Source: Streptomyces niveus
Lineage (GTDB): Bacteria > Actinomycetota > Actinomycetes > Streptomycetales > Streptomycetaceae
NCBI RefSeq assembly: GCF_002009175.1
Contig: NZ_CP018047.1
Location: 2,046,001 to 2,110,000, forward strand
DNA: 64,000 bases
Direction of reading: 5' to 3'
Every line of letters starts with the position of its first letter. Position 1 is the first letter of the stretch. The notes beneath the pieces are model-generated. The model worked only from the letters and a program-made list of their open reading frames with translations. It ran no database searches and was not told the origin of the DNA. Both the position numbers and the translations under genes were made by a program. Positions 51,921 to 62,316 of this stretch are shown in pieces.

Positions 51921-53147
51921 ATGAGCACGACCGTGATCGTCGTGATCGACGGATTCGGTGTCGGCGCGATGCCGGACGCGGGGTCGCTGCGGCCCGGCGA
52001 TCTCACCGCCGACACCTGCGGGCATGTACTCGACCGCTGCCGCGCGTCGCTGGGCCGGCCGCTCCGGCTGCCCGCACTTGGGTCGCTGGGCCTCGGCCTC
52101 GTCCATCCGCACCCGGATCTCGCCCGGCGGACCGGCCGCCCCGTCGCCGCGGGCCGGGCTGCTCTCGGTTACCCCGGGGCGGACACTTTCGCCGGGCATC
52201 AGACCATGATGGGCGCGGACTTCAGCCGGGTCACCGTGGCTCCGCTCGCCGGGCATCTGGATGAGGTGAGCGGCGCGCTGAAGTCGGCGGGCCATCTTGT
52301 CGAGCCCCTGGCGGGGCGGCCGATCCTGCTCGTCGACGGCGCCGTCCTGGTCCACGACAACCTGGAGGCCGACCCCGGCATCAACTGGAACGCGTCCGGC
52401 CGCCTGGACGACCTGTCCTTCGACCGCATCCTCGACATCGCCCATACGGTGCGGGCCATCGCGCCGGTCGCCCGCGTGATCGCCGTCGGTGGCCACGCGG
52501 ACGGGGCGCTCACCACGTACGTACGGGACGGCGACGGCGGCACCGTGGGCCTGGACACCCCGGCCACCGGCTTCTACCGCAACGGCGGCCTCCAGGTGCG
52601 GCATCTGGGCGTGGAACTCGACCACACCCGGCAGCTGCCCGACGTCGCCGCTCGAGCCGGCGTCCCGGTCACCCTCGTCGGCAAGGCGGCGGACATCCTG
52701 GCGTGCGAAGCCGCCGTACGTCGCCCCGCCGTAGCGACGGGGGAGGTCATGGAGCACACCCTGGCGGCGGTACGGGGCGGGCGGGGCGGCCTCGTCGTCG
52801 CGAACGTCCAGGAGACCGATCTCGCGGGCCACCAGCAGGACACGGGGCGCTACGGGAGCGTCCTGGAGCAGGTCGACGTCGGACTCGCCGAGCTGACGGG
52901 GCTGCTCACCTCACCTGGTGACCGTCTGATCGTCACGGCCGACCACGGCAACGATCCGACGATCGGCCACGCCTACCACACACGTGAGTATGTCCCCGTC
53001 CTGATCCACCGTCCGAACGCCGCGGGGATCGAACTCCTCCCGGACGCCGCCACCTTGGCGGACGTGGGGGCGACGGCCGCGGCCTCCCTGGGCCTGGACG
53101 CGGGCGCGCTCACGACGGGAACGACACTGCTCGGCCGGTCGCGCTGA
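51921..53147 (+). CDS. yhfW: phosphopentomutase-like protein, YhfW-like
   Basis: The 408-residue alkaline-phosphatase-superfamily protein has VIVVIDGFGVGAMPDAGSLR at the start (first metal Asp), ADTFAGHQTMMG in the middle, and NVQETDLAGHQQD, LIVTADHGNDPTIGHAYHTR (metal ligands) near the end. It is the same fold and length class as DeoB but belongs with YhfW. The presence of a mutase-type enzyme suggests a phosphorylated intermediate in the pathway. AAGGAG precedes ATG. Last gene of the cluster. Confidence 0.84.
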   Translation: MSTTVIVVIDGFGVGAMPDAGSLRPGDLTADTCGHVLDRCRASLGRPLRLPALGSLGLGLVHPHPDLARRTGRPVAAGRAALGYPGADTFAGHQTMMGADFSRVTVAPLAGHLDEVSGALKSAGHLVEPLAGRPILLVDGAVLVHDNLEADPGINWNASGRLDDLSFDRILDIAHTVRAIAPVARVIAVGGHADGALTTYVRDGDGGTVGLDTPATGFYRNGGLQVRHLGVELDHTRQLPDVAARAGVPVTLVGKAADILACEAAVRRPAVATGEVMEHTLAAVRGGRGGLVVANVQETDLAGHQQDTGRYGSVLEQVDVGLAELTGLLTSPGDRLIVTADHGNDPTIGHAYHTREYVPVLIHRPNAAGIELLPDAATLADVGATAAASLGLDAGALTTGTTLLGRSR

Positions 53148-53159
53148 GTGGCGCGCCGT

Positions 53160-53196
53160 CCCGCGTGTATGAGGCTCTGCGCCTCATACACGCGGG
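53160..53196. terminator. perfect 16-bp stem between convergent yhfW and ffh
   Basis: CCCGCGTGTATGAGGC and GCCTCATACACGCGGG with a 5-nt loop form the strongest hairpin seen in the window. It should terminate both the yhf cluster and ffh. Confidence 0.9.
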
Positions 53197-53205
53197 CTGA
53201 CCGCC

Positions 53206-54756
53206 TCAGCCCATGAACTTCTTGAACTCGTCGGGCAGTTCGAAGTTCTTGTCCGCCTCGGCCGCCGGCAGGCCGAACGCGCCGCCCGCCTGGGCCGCTT
53301 CCTCGCGCCGTACCGCGGCGGCCTGCTCGTCGGCCTTGCGCTTCATCGGGTTGCCGGAGCGCCGCTTCCCCTTGGCCTGCTTCTGCTGCTTCTTCTGCCT
53401 GCCGGGTCCGCCACCCGAGCCCGGAGCGCCGGGCATTCCCGGCATCCCGCCGCCCTGCGCCATCTTCGACATCATCTTGCGGGCCTCGAAGAACCGCTCC
53501 ACCAGGCTCTTCACGGCGCTGACCTCGACGCCCGAACCCTTGGCGATGCGCGCCCGGCGTGAACCGTTGATGATGGTCGGCTCGTGCCGCTCACCCGGCG
53601 TCATGGACTTGATGATCGCGGCGGTGCGGTCGACGTCCCGCTCGTCGATGTTGCTGATCTGGTCCTTCATCTGCGCCATGCCGGGCAGCATCCCGAGCAG
53701 CTTCGAGATGGAGCCCATCTTGCGGACCTGTTCCATCTGCGCCAGGAAGTCGTCGAGCGTGAACTCCTTGGGCCCCTTCGCCAGCTTCTGGGCCATCTTC
53801 TCGGCCTCGGCCTGGCTGAAGGTCTGCTCGGCCTTCTCGATGAGGCTGAGCATGTCGCCCATGTCGAGGATGCGGGACGCCATGCGGTCCGGGTGGAACG
53901 CGTCGAACTCGTCCAGCTTCTCGCCGTTGGAGGCGAACATGATCTGCTTGCCGGTGACGTGCGCGATGGACAGCGCGGCGCCGCCGCGGGCGTCGCCGTC
54001 GAGCTTGGACAGCACAACGCCGTCGAAGCCGACGCCGTCGCGGAAGGCCTCGGCGGTGTTGACCGCGTCCTGGCCGATCATCGCGTCGACGACGAACAGG
54101 ACCTCGTCGGGGTTGACGGCGTCGCGGATGTCGGCGGCCTGCCGCATCAGTTCCTCGTCGATGCCGAGACGACCGGCGGTGTCGACGATGACGACGTCGT
54201 GGACCCTGTCCTTGGCGTACTTGATCGAGTCCTCGGCCACCTTGACCGGGTCGCCCACACCGTTGCCGGGCTCCGGGGCGTACACCGAGACGCCCGCGCG
54301 TTCGGCGACGACGGAGAGCTGGTTGACGGCGTTGGGGCGCTGGAGGTCACAGGCGACCAGCAGCGGGGAGTGCCCCTGTCCCTTGAGCCAGAGGCCCAGC
54401 TTGCCCGCGAGAGTCGTCTTGCCCGCGCCCTGGAGACCGGCGAGCATGATCACGGTGGGCGGCTGCTTGGCGAAGCGCAGGCGCCGCGTCTCGCCGCCGA
54501 GGATGCCTACGAGCTCCTCGTTGACGATCTTGATGATCTGCTGGCTGGGGTTGAGCGCCCGCGAGACCTCTTCACCGCGTGACCGCTCCTTGACCTTCGC
54601 GGTGAAGTCGCGGACCACGGGGAGCGCGACGTCCGCCTCGAGGAGCGCGATGCGGATCTCGCGTGCGGTGGCGTCGATGTCCGCCTCGGACAGTCGCCCC
54701 TTGCCGCGGAGGGTTTTGAAAGTCGCTGAGAGGCGATCGGAGAGGGTATCGAACAC
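53206..54756 (-). CDS. ffh: signal recognition particle protein Ffh (SRP54)
   Basis: The 516-residue GTPase binds signal sequences and the 4.5S/SRP RNA. The N and G domains (residues 1-295) carry MLAGLQGAGKTTLAGKLGLW (G1), VACDLQRPNAVNQL, VIVDTAGRLGIDEELM and LSKLDGDARGGAALS (G4). The Met-rich M domain follows with SKLLGMLPGMAQM and GSGVEVSAVKSLVERFFEAR. A Lys/Gly-rich C-terminal tail of about 80 residues is typical of actinobacteria. GTG 54756 start. Confidence 0.97.
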   Translation of the reverse strand: MFDTLSDRLSATFKTLRGKGRLSEADIDATAREIRIALLEADVALPVVRDFTAKVKERSRGEEVSRALNPSQQIIKIVNEELVGILGGETRRLRFAKQPPTVIMLAGLQGAGKTTLAGKLGLWLKGQGHSPLLVACDLQRPNAVNQLSVVAERAGVSVYAPEPGNGVGDPVKVAEDSIKYAKDRVHDVVIVDTAGRLGIDEELMRQAADIRDAVNPDEVLFVVDAMIGQDAVNTAEAFRDGVGFDGVVLSKLDGDARGGAALSIAHVTGKQIMFASNGEKLDEFDAFHPDRMASRILDMGDMLSLIEKAEQTFSQAEAEKMAQKLAKGPKEFTLDDFLAQMEQVRKMGSISKLLGMLPGMAQMKDQISNIDERDVDRTAAIIKSMTPGERHEPTIINGSRRARIAKGSGVEVSAVKSLVERFFEARKMMSKMAQGGGMPGMPGAPGSGGGPGRQKKQQKQAKGKRRSGNPMKRKADEQAAAVRREEAAQAGGAFGLPAAEADKNFELPDEFKKFMG

Positions 54757-54914
54757 GGCGCTCGTAGGTCCTCAGGGGTCGGGGTCAGGGTGGATTGCTC
54801 TCCAGGGTATCCGGCCGGGCAAATACGAGGGGCCATGCCCGGTGGGATTGCCCCTGCGGGGCCCTCCGACGCCGCGATGTACCCGCCCCGTACCGCGCCG
54901 GTCCCCGCCCCGCG

Positions 54915-57365
54915 TCACCCGCGCAGGGCCTCCTCCACCATCTTCGCGACCGTCGTCGCCTCCCCCGACGTCAGCGGGGCCCCGTCGGGGCGGGTGACGT
55001 AGACGGTGTCCACCACGTTCGCGCCCAGCGTGGACACGTGCGCGCTGCGGACCCGTACCGCCGCCTCCTCCAGCGCCCACCCGATCCGGTGCAGCAGACC
55101 GGGAGCGTCCTGGGCGCGCACTTCGATGACGGTGGCCAGCTCCGAGCTGCCCGGCACCACCGCCACACGGGGCGGCGGTGCCTGGGTGCCGCGCCGTCGG
55201 GGATAGGCGGCCTCGCGTTCCGCGAGCCGGGACCGGATGTCGAGCGAGCCGTCCAGGGCCCGTACGAGGTCGGCGCGCAGCCGCGTGGCCTGAGGCAGGG
55301 AACCGTACGCCGCGGCGACCCGCCAGCTCAGCAGCAGGACGTCGGAGACCTCGCCGAGCGCCGTCGGCAGTTCGACGGTGCGCAGGTCGGCCGCCCGCAC
55401 GGTGAGCCGGTGCAGCGCGAGGACCCCCGCGGCGGCCGGCAGGACGCCGGGGCGGTCGGGGAGGGCGATGAGGAGTTCGACGCCGACCGGCTCCGGTTCG
55501 TCGTCCTCCTGGGGAGGCTCCGGCTGGGCGTGGAGGGACAGGACGGGGCCGCCGGTGCGCAGCGCCTCGACGGCGAGGCGTTCCTGTTCGGCGCTGGTCA
55601 CGACGGGGCGCGGGGCGGCGGGCGCCTTGCCCGCGAGGGCGGCGGCGACGCGGCCGACGAGGTCCGTGACGAGCGATCCCCGCCACGTGGACCACGCGGC
55701 GGGCCCGGTGGCGAGCGCGTCGGCCTCGGTGAGTGCGTGGAGCAGTTCGAGGGTGGACAGCGAGTCGACCTTCTCGGCGACGGAGCTGACGGTCGCGGGA
55801 TCGTCCAGGTCGCGGCGGGTGGCCGTTTCCACGAGCAGCAGATGGTGGCGTACGAGCGTGGCGACGACCTCCGCGTCGGCCCGGTCGAAGCCGATCCGCA
55901 GGGCGACGGAGCGCGCGAGGGGCTCGCCGGCCGTGGAGTGGTCTCCGGGCAGGCCCTTGCCGATGTCGTGGAGCAGGGCCGCGACGAGGAGCAGGTCGGG
56001 GCGGCTCACCCTGCGGGTCAGCGCGGACGCCTCGACCGCCGTCTCGACGAGGTGGCGGTCCACGGTCCAGGTGTGCACGGCGTTGCGCTGGGGCCGGCAG
56101 CGGACGCGCTCCCATTCGGGGATGAGGCGGGTGATGAGGCCTTCGGCCTCGAACGCTTCCCAGACGGCGACGGTCGGCTCCCCCGCGCCGAGCAGCGTGA
56201 CGAACTCCTCGCGCGCCGCGGCGGGCCACGGCACGGGCAGCGGGCGCGCGGCGGCGAGGCGCCTGACGACGTAGGGCGAGATGGGCAGCCCGGACTGGGC
56301 GGCGGCGGCAGCGGCGCGCAGGGGCAGGGCTGCGTCGCGGTCGACGCGGGCGGTCCTTGCCAGCACGGCCTCGCCGTCCTGCTCCACGACGCCTTCGGCG
56401 AGCGGCGTCCGCTCCGGGGCGGGCCTGCTGCCGCCCAGGAGGGCGCGCAGGCGCGGGCGGGCGGCGCGGGAGCGCAGGACGCGGTTGACCTCGCGCCAGG
56501 TGACGTCGGAGGCGTACGACACGGTGCGGGCCGCTTCGTAGACCTGCCGCAGGAGTTCGTCGGCGTCGGCGATGCCGAGGTCCGCTGCGACGCCGTCCTG
56601 CTCCTGGAGGGCGAGCCGGTCGGTGGCCCGGCCGGTCGTCAGGTGCAGGGCGTCGCGTACGTCGAGGAGCGCGCGGCGGGCGTCGGCGAGTCCCTCGCGG
56701 GGGGCGTCGGCCAGCCAGGACGCGGCGACGGCGCGCAGCGCGGTGGCGTCCCTGAGCCCGCCCCGTGCCTCCTTGAGGTCGGGTTCGAGGAGGAACTGCA
56801 GCTCGCCCTGGCGCTCCGCGCGTTCGCGGCAGAGTTCGTCGAGTTCGGGAAGTCGCTTGGGGGCCTGGTTGCGCCAGTCGGCGAGTACGGCGGTGCGCAG
56901 CGCGGCGGTGGGCGCCGGGTCACCGACGATGTGGCGGGCGTCGAGGAGCCCGAGTTGCACCTTCAGGTCCTGGCCGGCGGTCTTGCGGGCCTCGGCGGTC
57001 GTACGCACGGAGTGGTCGAGGGCGAGCCCGAGGTCCCACACGGGATACCAGACACGGTCCGCGAGCGCGGCGATCGCCGCGGCGTCGGAGCTGCCGTCGT
57101 GCAGGAGGAGGAGGTCGAGGTCGCTGCGGGGGGACAGTTCGGCGCGGCCGTAACCGCCGACGGCGACGAGGGCCGCGCCCTGGACGCCCGCCTCGCGGGC
57201 GGCGGCGGTGAACAGCGCGTGCAGCCAGTCGTCCGTGAGCCGGGCCATGGCGGCCCGGCGTGGCGGACCGGACCGCGCCTTCTCGTGCAGCAGGCGCAGG
57301 CGGGCCGCCGCATAGCCGCTGGGTCCCGAGTCCGGTTGTCCGGTCGTCTGTTCAGGGGTGGTCAC
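54915..57365 (-). CDS. glnD: [protein-PII] uridylyltransferase / adenylyltransferase GlnD
   Basis: The 816-residue nitrogen sensor modifies GlnK. In order it has the nucleotidyltransferase motif AVGGYGRAELSPRSDLDLLL (about residues 70-90), the linker helical region, an HD domain (LLVAALLHDIGKGLPGDHS near 490), and two ACT domains at the end (ELLIALPDRPGVLPAAAGVL, ATVIEVRAQDAPGLLHRIGW). In streptomycetes this enzyme adenylylates GlnK at Tyr51. GTG 57365 is chosen by alignment with the conserved core; the site upstream is weak. Confidence 0.95.
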   Translation of the reverse strand: MTTPEQTTGQPDSGPSGYAAARLRLLHEKARSGPPRRAAMARLTDDWLHALFTAAAREAGVQGAALVAVGGYGRAELSPRSDLDLLLLHDGSSDAAAIAALADRVWYPVWDLGLALDHSVRTTAEARKTAGQDLKVQLGLLDARHIVGDPAPTAALRTAVLADWRNQAPKRLPELDELCRERAERQGELQFLLEPDLKEARGGLRDATALRAVAASWLADAPREGLADARRALLDVRDALHLTTGRATDRLALQEQDGVAADLGIADADELLRQVYEAARTVSYASDVTWREVNRVLRSRAARPRLRALLGGSRPAPERTPLAEGVVEQDGEAVLARTARVDRDAALPLRAAAAAAQSGLPISPYVVRRLAAARPLPVPWPAAAREEFVTLLGAGEPTVAVWEAFEAEGLITRLIPEWERVRCRPQRNAVHTWTVDRHLVETAVEASALTRRVSRPDLLLVAALLHDIGKGLPGDHSTAGEPLARSVALRIGFDRADAEVVATLVRHHLLLVETATRRDLDDPATVSSVAEKVDSLSTLELLHALTEADALATGPAAWSTWRGSLVTDLVGRVAAALAGKAPAAPRPVVTSAEQERLAVEALRTGGPVLSLHAQPEPPQEDDEPEPVGVELLIALPDRPGVLPAAAGVLALHRLTVRAADLRTVELPTALGEVSDVLLLSWRVAAAYGSLPQATRLRADLVRALDGSLDIRSRLAEREAAYPRRRGTQAPPPRVAVVPGSSELATVIEVRAQDAPGLLHRIGWALEEAAVRVRSAHVSTLGANVVDTVYVTRPDGAPLTSGEATTVAKMVEEALRG

Positions 57366-57514
57366 CCGGCAGGTCCCGTCTTTCGGCGGGCGTCCCGCGT
57401 GCGGGACGCCCGGTTTCGCTGCGCGTCCGGTCTCCGAGCGCGCTCGGTGTCTCAACTCGTGCGACGTTGTCGCGAGTTGGGCGCCGGCTCCCGCCCCGTC
57501 CCCGGAACGCGAGC

Positions 57515-57553
57515 GGCGCCGGGCGCACTCCTTGGGAGAGTGCGCCCGGCGCC
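57515..57553 (-). terminator. 16-bp stem after glnK
   Basis: GGCGCCGGGCGCACTC and GAGTGCGCCCGGCGCC with a 7-nt loop, 51 nt beyond the glnK stop. A second tight hairpin (CGGGCGTCCCGC/GCGGGACGCCCG, 57,387-57,412) lies closer to glnD. Together they should separate amtB-glnK from glnD. Confidence 0.8.
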
Positions 57554-57603
57554 AGAGCGTGCCCGCTCACCGAGCACGCGCTGGCATCGGACCGAGTCCG
57601 GTG

Positions 57604-59225
<1,622 letters not shown>

Positions 59226-59569
59226 GGCCGGCGTCTCCTCGTGGGTGGGAAATACGGCCCGTGCGGATGCTCTGACTTCTGTGGGCCGACTAGTGGTGAG
59301 GAGATTGACGTGGGGTGATTTCGGTCGATGCCACCCGATGTTTCACGCCAGTGACGAAGTGGTCCGGGGTGTTACGCCTGGATGAACTGCCGTGTCGCGA
59401 GGTGTGGTGATGGCAGAATCCGGCCGCGTCACGCCCACCTTGGTGACCTGGCGTGGCGAAGCTGTGCCTGGCTGTACGGGGCGCGGGCCCGCTGCTGGGG
59501 CTCAGAGGCGCGCGAGGACGGGAGCGGGGTTCCCAGGCTCAGAGCTCCGCGAGGCGTTCCACCGGCCGT
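59226..59569. other. amtB / nsdA intergenic region
   Basis: This 344-bp stretch lies upstream of amtB and downstream of nsdA, both on the minus strand. Its recognisable content is the GlnR-type box (59,318-59,355), presumably with the amtB promoter near it. The part nearer nsdA (about 59,380-59,569) shows no motif I can name. Confidence 0.5.
59318..59355 (-). promoter_or_regulatory. GlnR-type nitrogen control box
   Basis: On the minus strand: GTCAC-N6-GAAAC-N6-TGGCA-N6-GAAAT. This matches the streptomycete GlnR consensus gTnAc-N6-GaAAc repeated twice, with the first half exact, the third element poor and the last one base off. It lies about 93-130 nt upstream of the amtB start, the expected place for nitrogen-limitation activation of amtB-glnK. 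Confidence 0.75.
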
Positions 59570-61042
59570 TCAGACGGCTTCCGCGGCCTCCGGAAGCTCC
59601 TCGGTGAGCTGCTCTGTGAGCTGGTTGATCTCGGAGACGTCTCCGAAGTCCCTGGTGGCCGTGGTCACCGTCTTGCGGAGCCGTGTGTTGACGCGCTCGG
59701 AGCGCACCTTCCTGGCGATGCCCAGCGCCTCCTTCAGAAGCGGAGTGGACCGCTCGGGCTCCCTCTTCAGGAGGTGGACGGTGGCCATCCCGACGAGGTT
59801 CAGCGCGTACGACCGCTGGTGCTCCTCGTCCTTCTCGAAGAGCTGGACGGCGCGCTCCATGACGGGCTCGGCGAGCGAGGCGTACGTCGGGCTGCGCCCG
59901 GCGACGTAGGCCAGGTCCCGGTAGGAGTGCGCGTTCTCGCCGTTGAGCTCCGCCTCGGAGAAGAACCGGATCCAGTCGGGCTCCGGCTCGCCGTCGTCCC
60001 CGGCGTCGGCGAAGGTGTTCTCAGCCATCCGCACCGCGCGCTTGCACTTGCCGGGCTGCCCCATGTTGGCGTACGCCCGCGCCTCCATCGCGTACAGCAT
60101 CGACTGCGTACGGGCCGTGGCGCAGTCCCTGCTGCCGTACTGGGCGAGGTGGATGAGCTCCAAGGCGTCGTCGGGGCGGCCGACGTGGATCATCTGACGG
60201 CTCATGGAGGAGAGGATGTACGACCCGAGGGCCTTGTCCCCGGCCTCCTTGGCGGCGTGCAGGGCCAGGACGAAGTACTTCTGGGCGTTGGGCTGGAGCC
60301 CCACGTCGTAGCTCATCCAGCCGGCCAGCTCGGACAGTTCGGCCGCGCACCGGAACAGCCGCCGCGCCGTGACCTCGGACTGCGACTCCTGGAGCAGGTC
60401 CGTGACCTCGTGGAGCTGGCCCACGACCGCCTTGCGGCGCAGACCGCCGCCGCACTGCGCGTCCCACTGGCGGAACATCACCGTGGTGGACTCCAGGAGG
60501 TCCAACTCCGGTGCGGAGAGCCGGGAGGGACGGCGCGCGGTGGCCGTGTCCGCGCCGTCCTGGTCGGCCGGCGACATGGGCACCAGCCAGCGCTGCATCG
60601 GTTCGACGAGGGCGGGGCCGGCGGCGAGCGCGAGCGACGTCCCAAGGAAGCCGCGTCGGGCCAGCATCAGGTCGCTGCGTGAGAACTCACTGATCAGCGA
60701 GACGGTTTGGGGGCCTGCCCAAGGCAGGTCGACGCCGGAGACCGACGGCGACTGATGCGCGGAGCGCAGTCCGAGGTCCTCGACCGAGACCACGGTCCCG
60801 AAGCGCTCCGAGAACAGCTCCGAGAGGATGCGCGGGATGGGCTCGCGCGGCTGTTCGCCGTCGAGCCAGCGGCGTACGCGCGAGGTGTCCGTGCTGATGT
60901 GGTGGGCGCCCATCTGGCGGGCCCGGCGGTTCACTTGGCGCGCGAGTTCACCCTTGGACCAGCCGCTGCGCCGGAACCACGAGCTCAACTGCTCGTTCGG
61001 GCGCTTGCCGGTAGCCGTACCGTCTGCGCCACTGCCGCCCAC
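59570..61042 (-). CDS. nsdA: NsdA-type negative regulator of differentiation and antibiotic production
   Basis: The 490-residue protein has an N-terminal helix-turn-helix-like segment (KGELARQVNRRARQMGAHHI, then SRVRRWLDGEQPREP). The rest is a long all-helical region with TPR-like repeats (for example ALGSYILSSMSRQMIHVGRP, TQSMLYAMEARAYANMGQPG). NsdA of Streptomyces represses sporulation and antibiotic synthesis; the length and position next to amtB match it. GTG 61042 has GGGGG seven bases upstream. Confidence 0.9.
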   Translation of the reverse strand: MGGSGADGTATGKRPNEQLSSWFRRSGWSKGELARQVNRRARQMGAHHISTDTSRVRRWLDGEQPREPIPRILSELFSERFGTVVSVEDLGLRSAHQSPSVSGVDLPWAGPQTVSLISEFSRSDLMLARRGFLGTSLALAAGPALVEPMQRWLVPMSPADQDGADTATARRPSRLSAPELDLLESTTVMFRQWDAQCGGGLRRKAVVGQLHEVTDLLQESQSEVTARRLFRCAAELSELAGWMSYDVGLQPNAQKYFVLALHAAKEAGDKALGSYILSSMSRQMIHVGRPDDALELIHLAQYGSRDCATARTQSMLYAMEARAYANMGQPGKCKRAVRMAENTFADAGDDGEPEPDWIRFFSEAELNGENAHSYRDLAYVAGRSPTYASLAEPVMERAVQLFEKDEEHQRSYALNLVGMATVHLLKREPERSTPLLKEALGIARKVRSERVNTRLRKTVTTATRDFGDVSEINQLTEQLTEELPEAAEAV

Positions 61043-61490
61043 TGGAACGCCCCCATTCGCTCAAGCCCTGTCGCGCGGAACTTCTACCAGAATGCCGTCA
61101 CTTGGCGTCGTCTGTCCGGAGATCGCGCTCCTTCGAACAGAAAACCGAGTTGCCTGCGGCATAACCACGAACGTGCGACTTCCAACCGTTCGCGCACTCA
61201 AAGTAATCCTACGATCACCCCTCCGGCGAGGCGGATTCCGTAAACGCCACCATTCGCCACCCCTTCGAATGAACTCGCCTGCGGCCAGGCGCGATTCACT
61301 TGCCAGGTGACGATCAGCAACAGGTGAAGCGTTGCACGCGGGGGCGCGCGACCCCGAACGCGCCACCCCGGACGTCACCTCGCGCCACCGGAACGAGTGC
61401 GAAGGGCGCGACGGAGACACGAAGTCGACGGAGAGGCACGGCGAGACTCCACACCGTAACCAGCGACCAGTTCGACCCGTTGGAGGGGGC
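61043..61490. promoter_or_regulatory. divergent promoter region of nsdA and the prim-pol-like gene
   Basis: The 448-bp gap contains less GC-rich stretches (about 61,060-61,270, e.g. TCTACCAGAATGCC and CAAAGTAATCC) where both promoters must lie. No coding frame with a plausible start or structured RNA was recognised. Confidence 0.4.
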
Positions 61491-62150
61491 ATGGGCTTCA
61501 CGATCGGCGGAATCCGGGAGATGCGGTCCGGTTCACGACGCCGCGGTCGCGGCACCGAATTCACGACGGTGGCCGAGTACACCGGGCTCTGGGGCTGGGA
61601 CGTCGCCCCCGGCGCACGTGCCCTGGCGGGCCGATGCTCCTGTGGTGCGGCCGAGTGCCAGGCACCGGGCGCGCATCCGCTGGAGCCCGGACTGGAGGTC
61701 CCCGCGGGCGCCACGCTGGACGATGCCGCCAGAGCCTGGTCCGAGACGCCGGGAGCTGCCGTACTGCTCCCCGTGGGACGCACTTTCGACATCATCGACG
61801 TCGCCGAGCCGGCGGGCTGTCGCGCCCTGGTCAGGCTGGAGCGGATGGGACTGCCGCTCGGCCCCGTCGCCGTCACGCCGACGGGGCGGGCGTACTTCTT
61901 CGTGGCCCCCGGCGCCGCCGCCGAACTGCCGAATCTGCTCTACCGGATGGGCTGGGACGACGCCGGCCTCGATCTGCGCTGTCTGGGCGCGGGCGACCAT
62001 GTCACCGCCCCGCCGTCCGACCTCGGCGGGCACGGGCCCGTCCGCTGGCTCCGGCCGCCGGCCCTGGACACGGCGGCCGATCCGCCGCAGGCGCGACTGC
62101 TGCTCGGCACCCTGGCGTACGTCTGCCACCGCTCGCCCGGCCGCGACTGA
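61491..62150 (+). CDS. bifunctional DNA primase/polymerase N-terminal domain protein
   Basis: The 219-residue protein starts at ATG 61491 behind GGAGGGGGC. The central part (VAEYTGLWGWDVAPGARALA then CSCGAAECQAPGAHPLEPGL) resembles the prim-pol N-terminal module that holds a CxC/CxxxxC zinc knot. However, the expected catalytic DhD acidic cluster is not obvious: FDIIDVAEP keeps one Asp. It is conserved next to nsdA and ftsY in Streptomyces, and its role is unclear. It may be a non-catalytic regulator. Confidence 0.65.
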   Translation: MGFTIGGIREMRSGSRRRGRGTEFTTVAEYTGLWGWDVAPGARALAGRCSCGAAECQAPGAHPLEPGLEVPAGATLDDAARAWSETPGAAVLLPVGRTFDIIDVAEPAGCRALVRLERMGLPLGPVAVTPTGRAYFFVAPGAAAELPNLLYRMGWDDAGLDLRCLGAGDHVTAPPSDLGGHGPVRWLRPPALDTAADPPQARLLLGTLAYVCHRSPGRD

Positions 62151-62198
62151 ACCCCTGCCCCGACAGCGGTACCGGTGGCCGCTCCGCGTCGCCTCCGT

Positions 62199-62247
62199 AC
62201 GAAGGGCCCCACCGCGTGCGCACCACGCGGAAGGGCCCTTTCTTCGT
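62199..62247. terminator. long hairpin between convergent prim-pol-like gene and ftsY
   Basis: ACGAAGGGCCC...CCGCGTG and CACGCGG...AAGGGCCCTTTCTTCGT pair through an interrupted stem around a short loop, with a run of Ts within the 3' arm. It serves as a terminator for both convergent genes. Confidence 0.8.
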
Positions 62248-62316
62248 GCGCCGCCTCGTACAGCGCCCCGTACGGCGCCGGGTACGGCTTCCTCGTACGG
62301 TGCGCACCCGCGCCTG

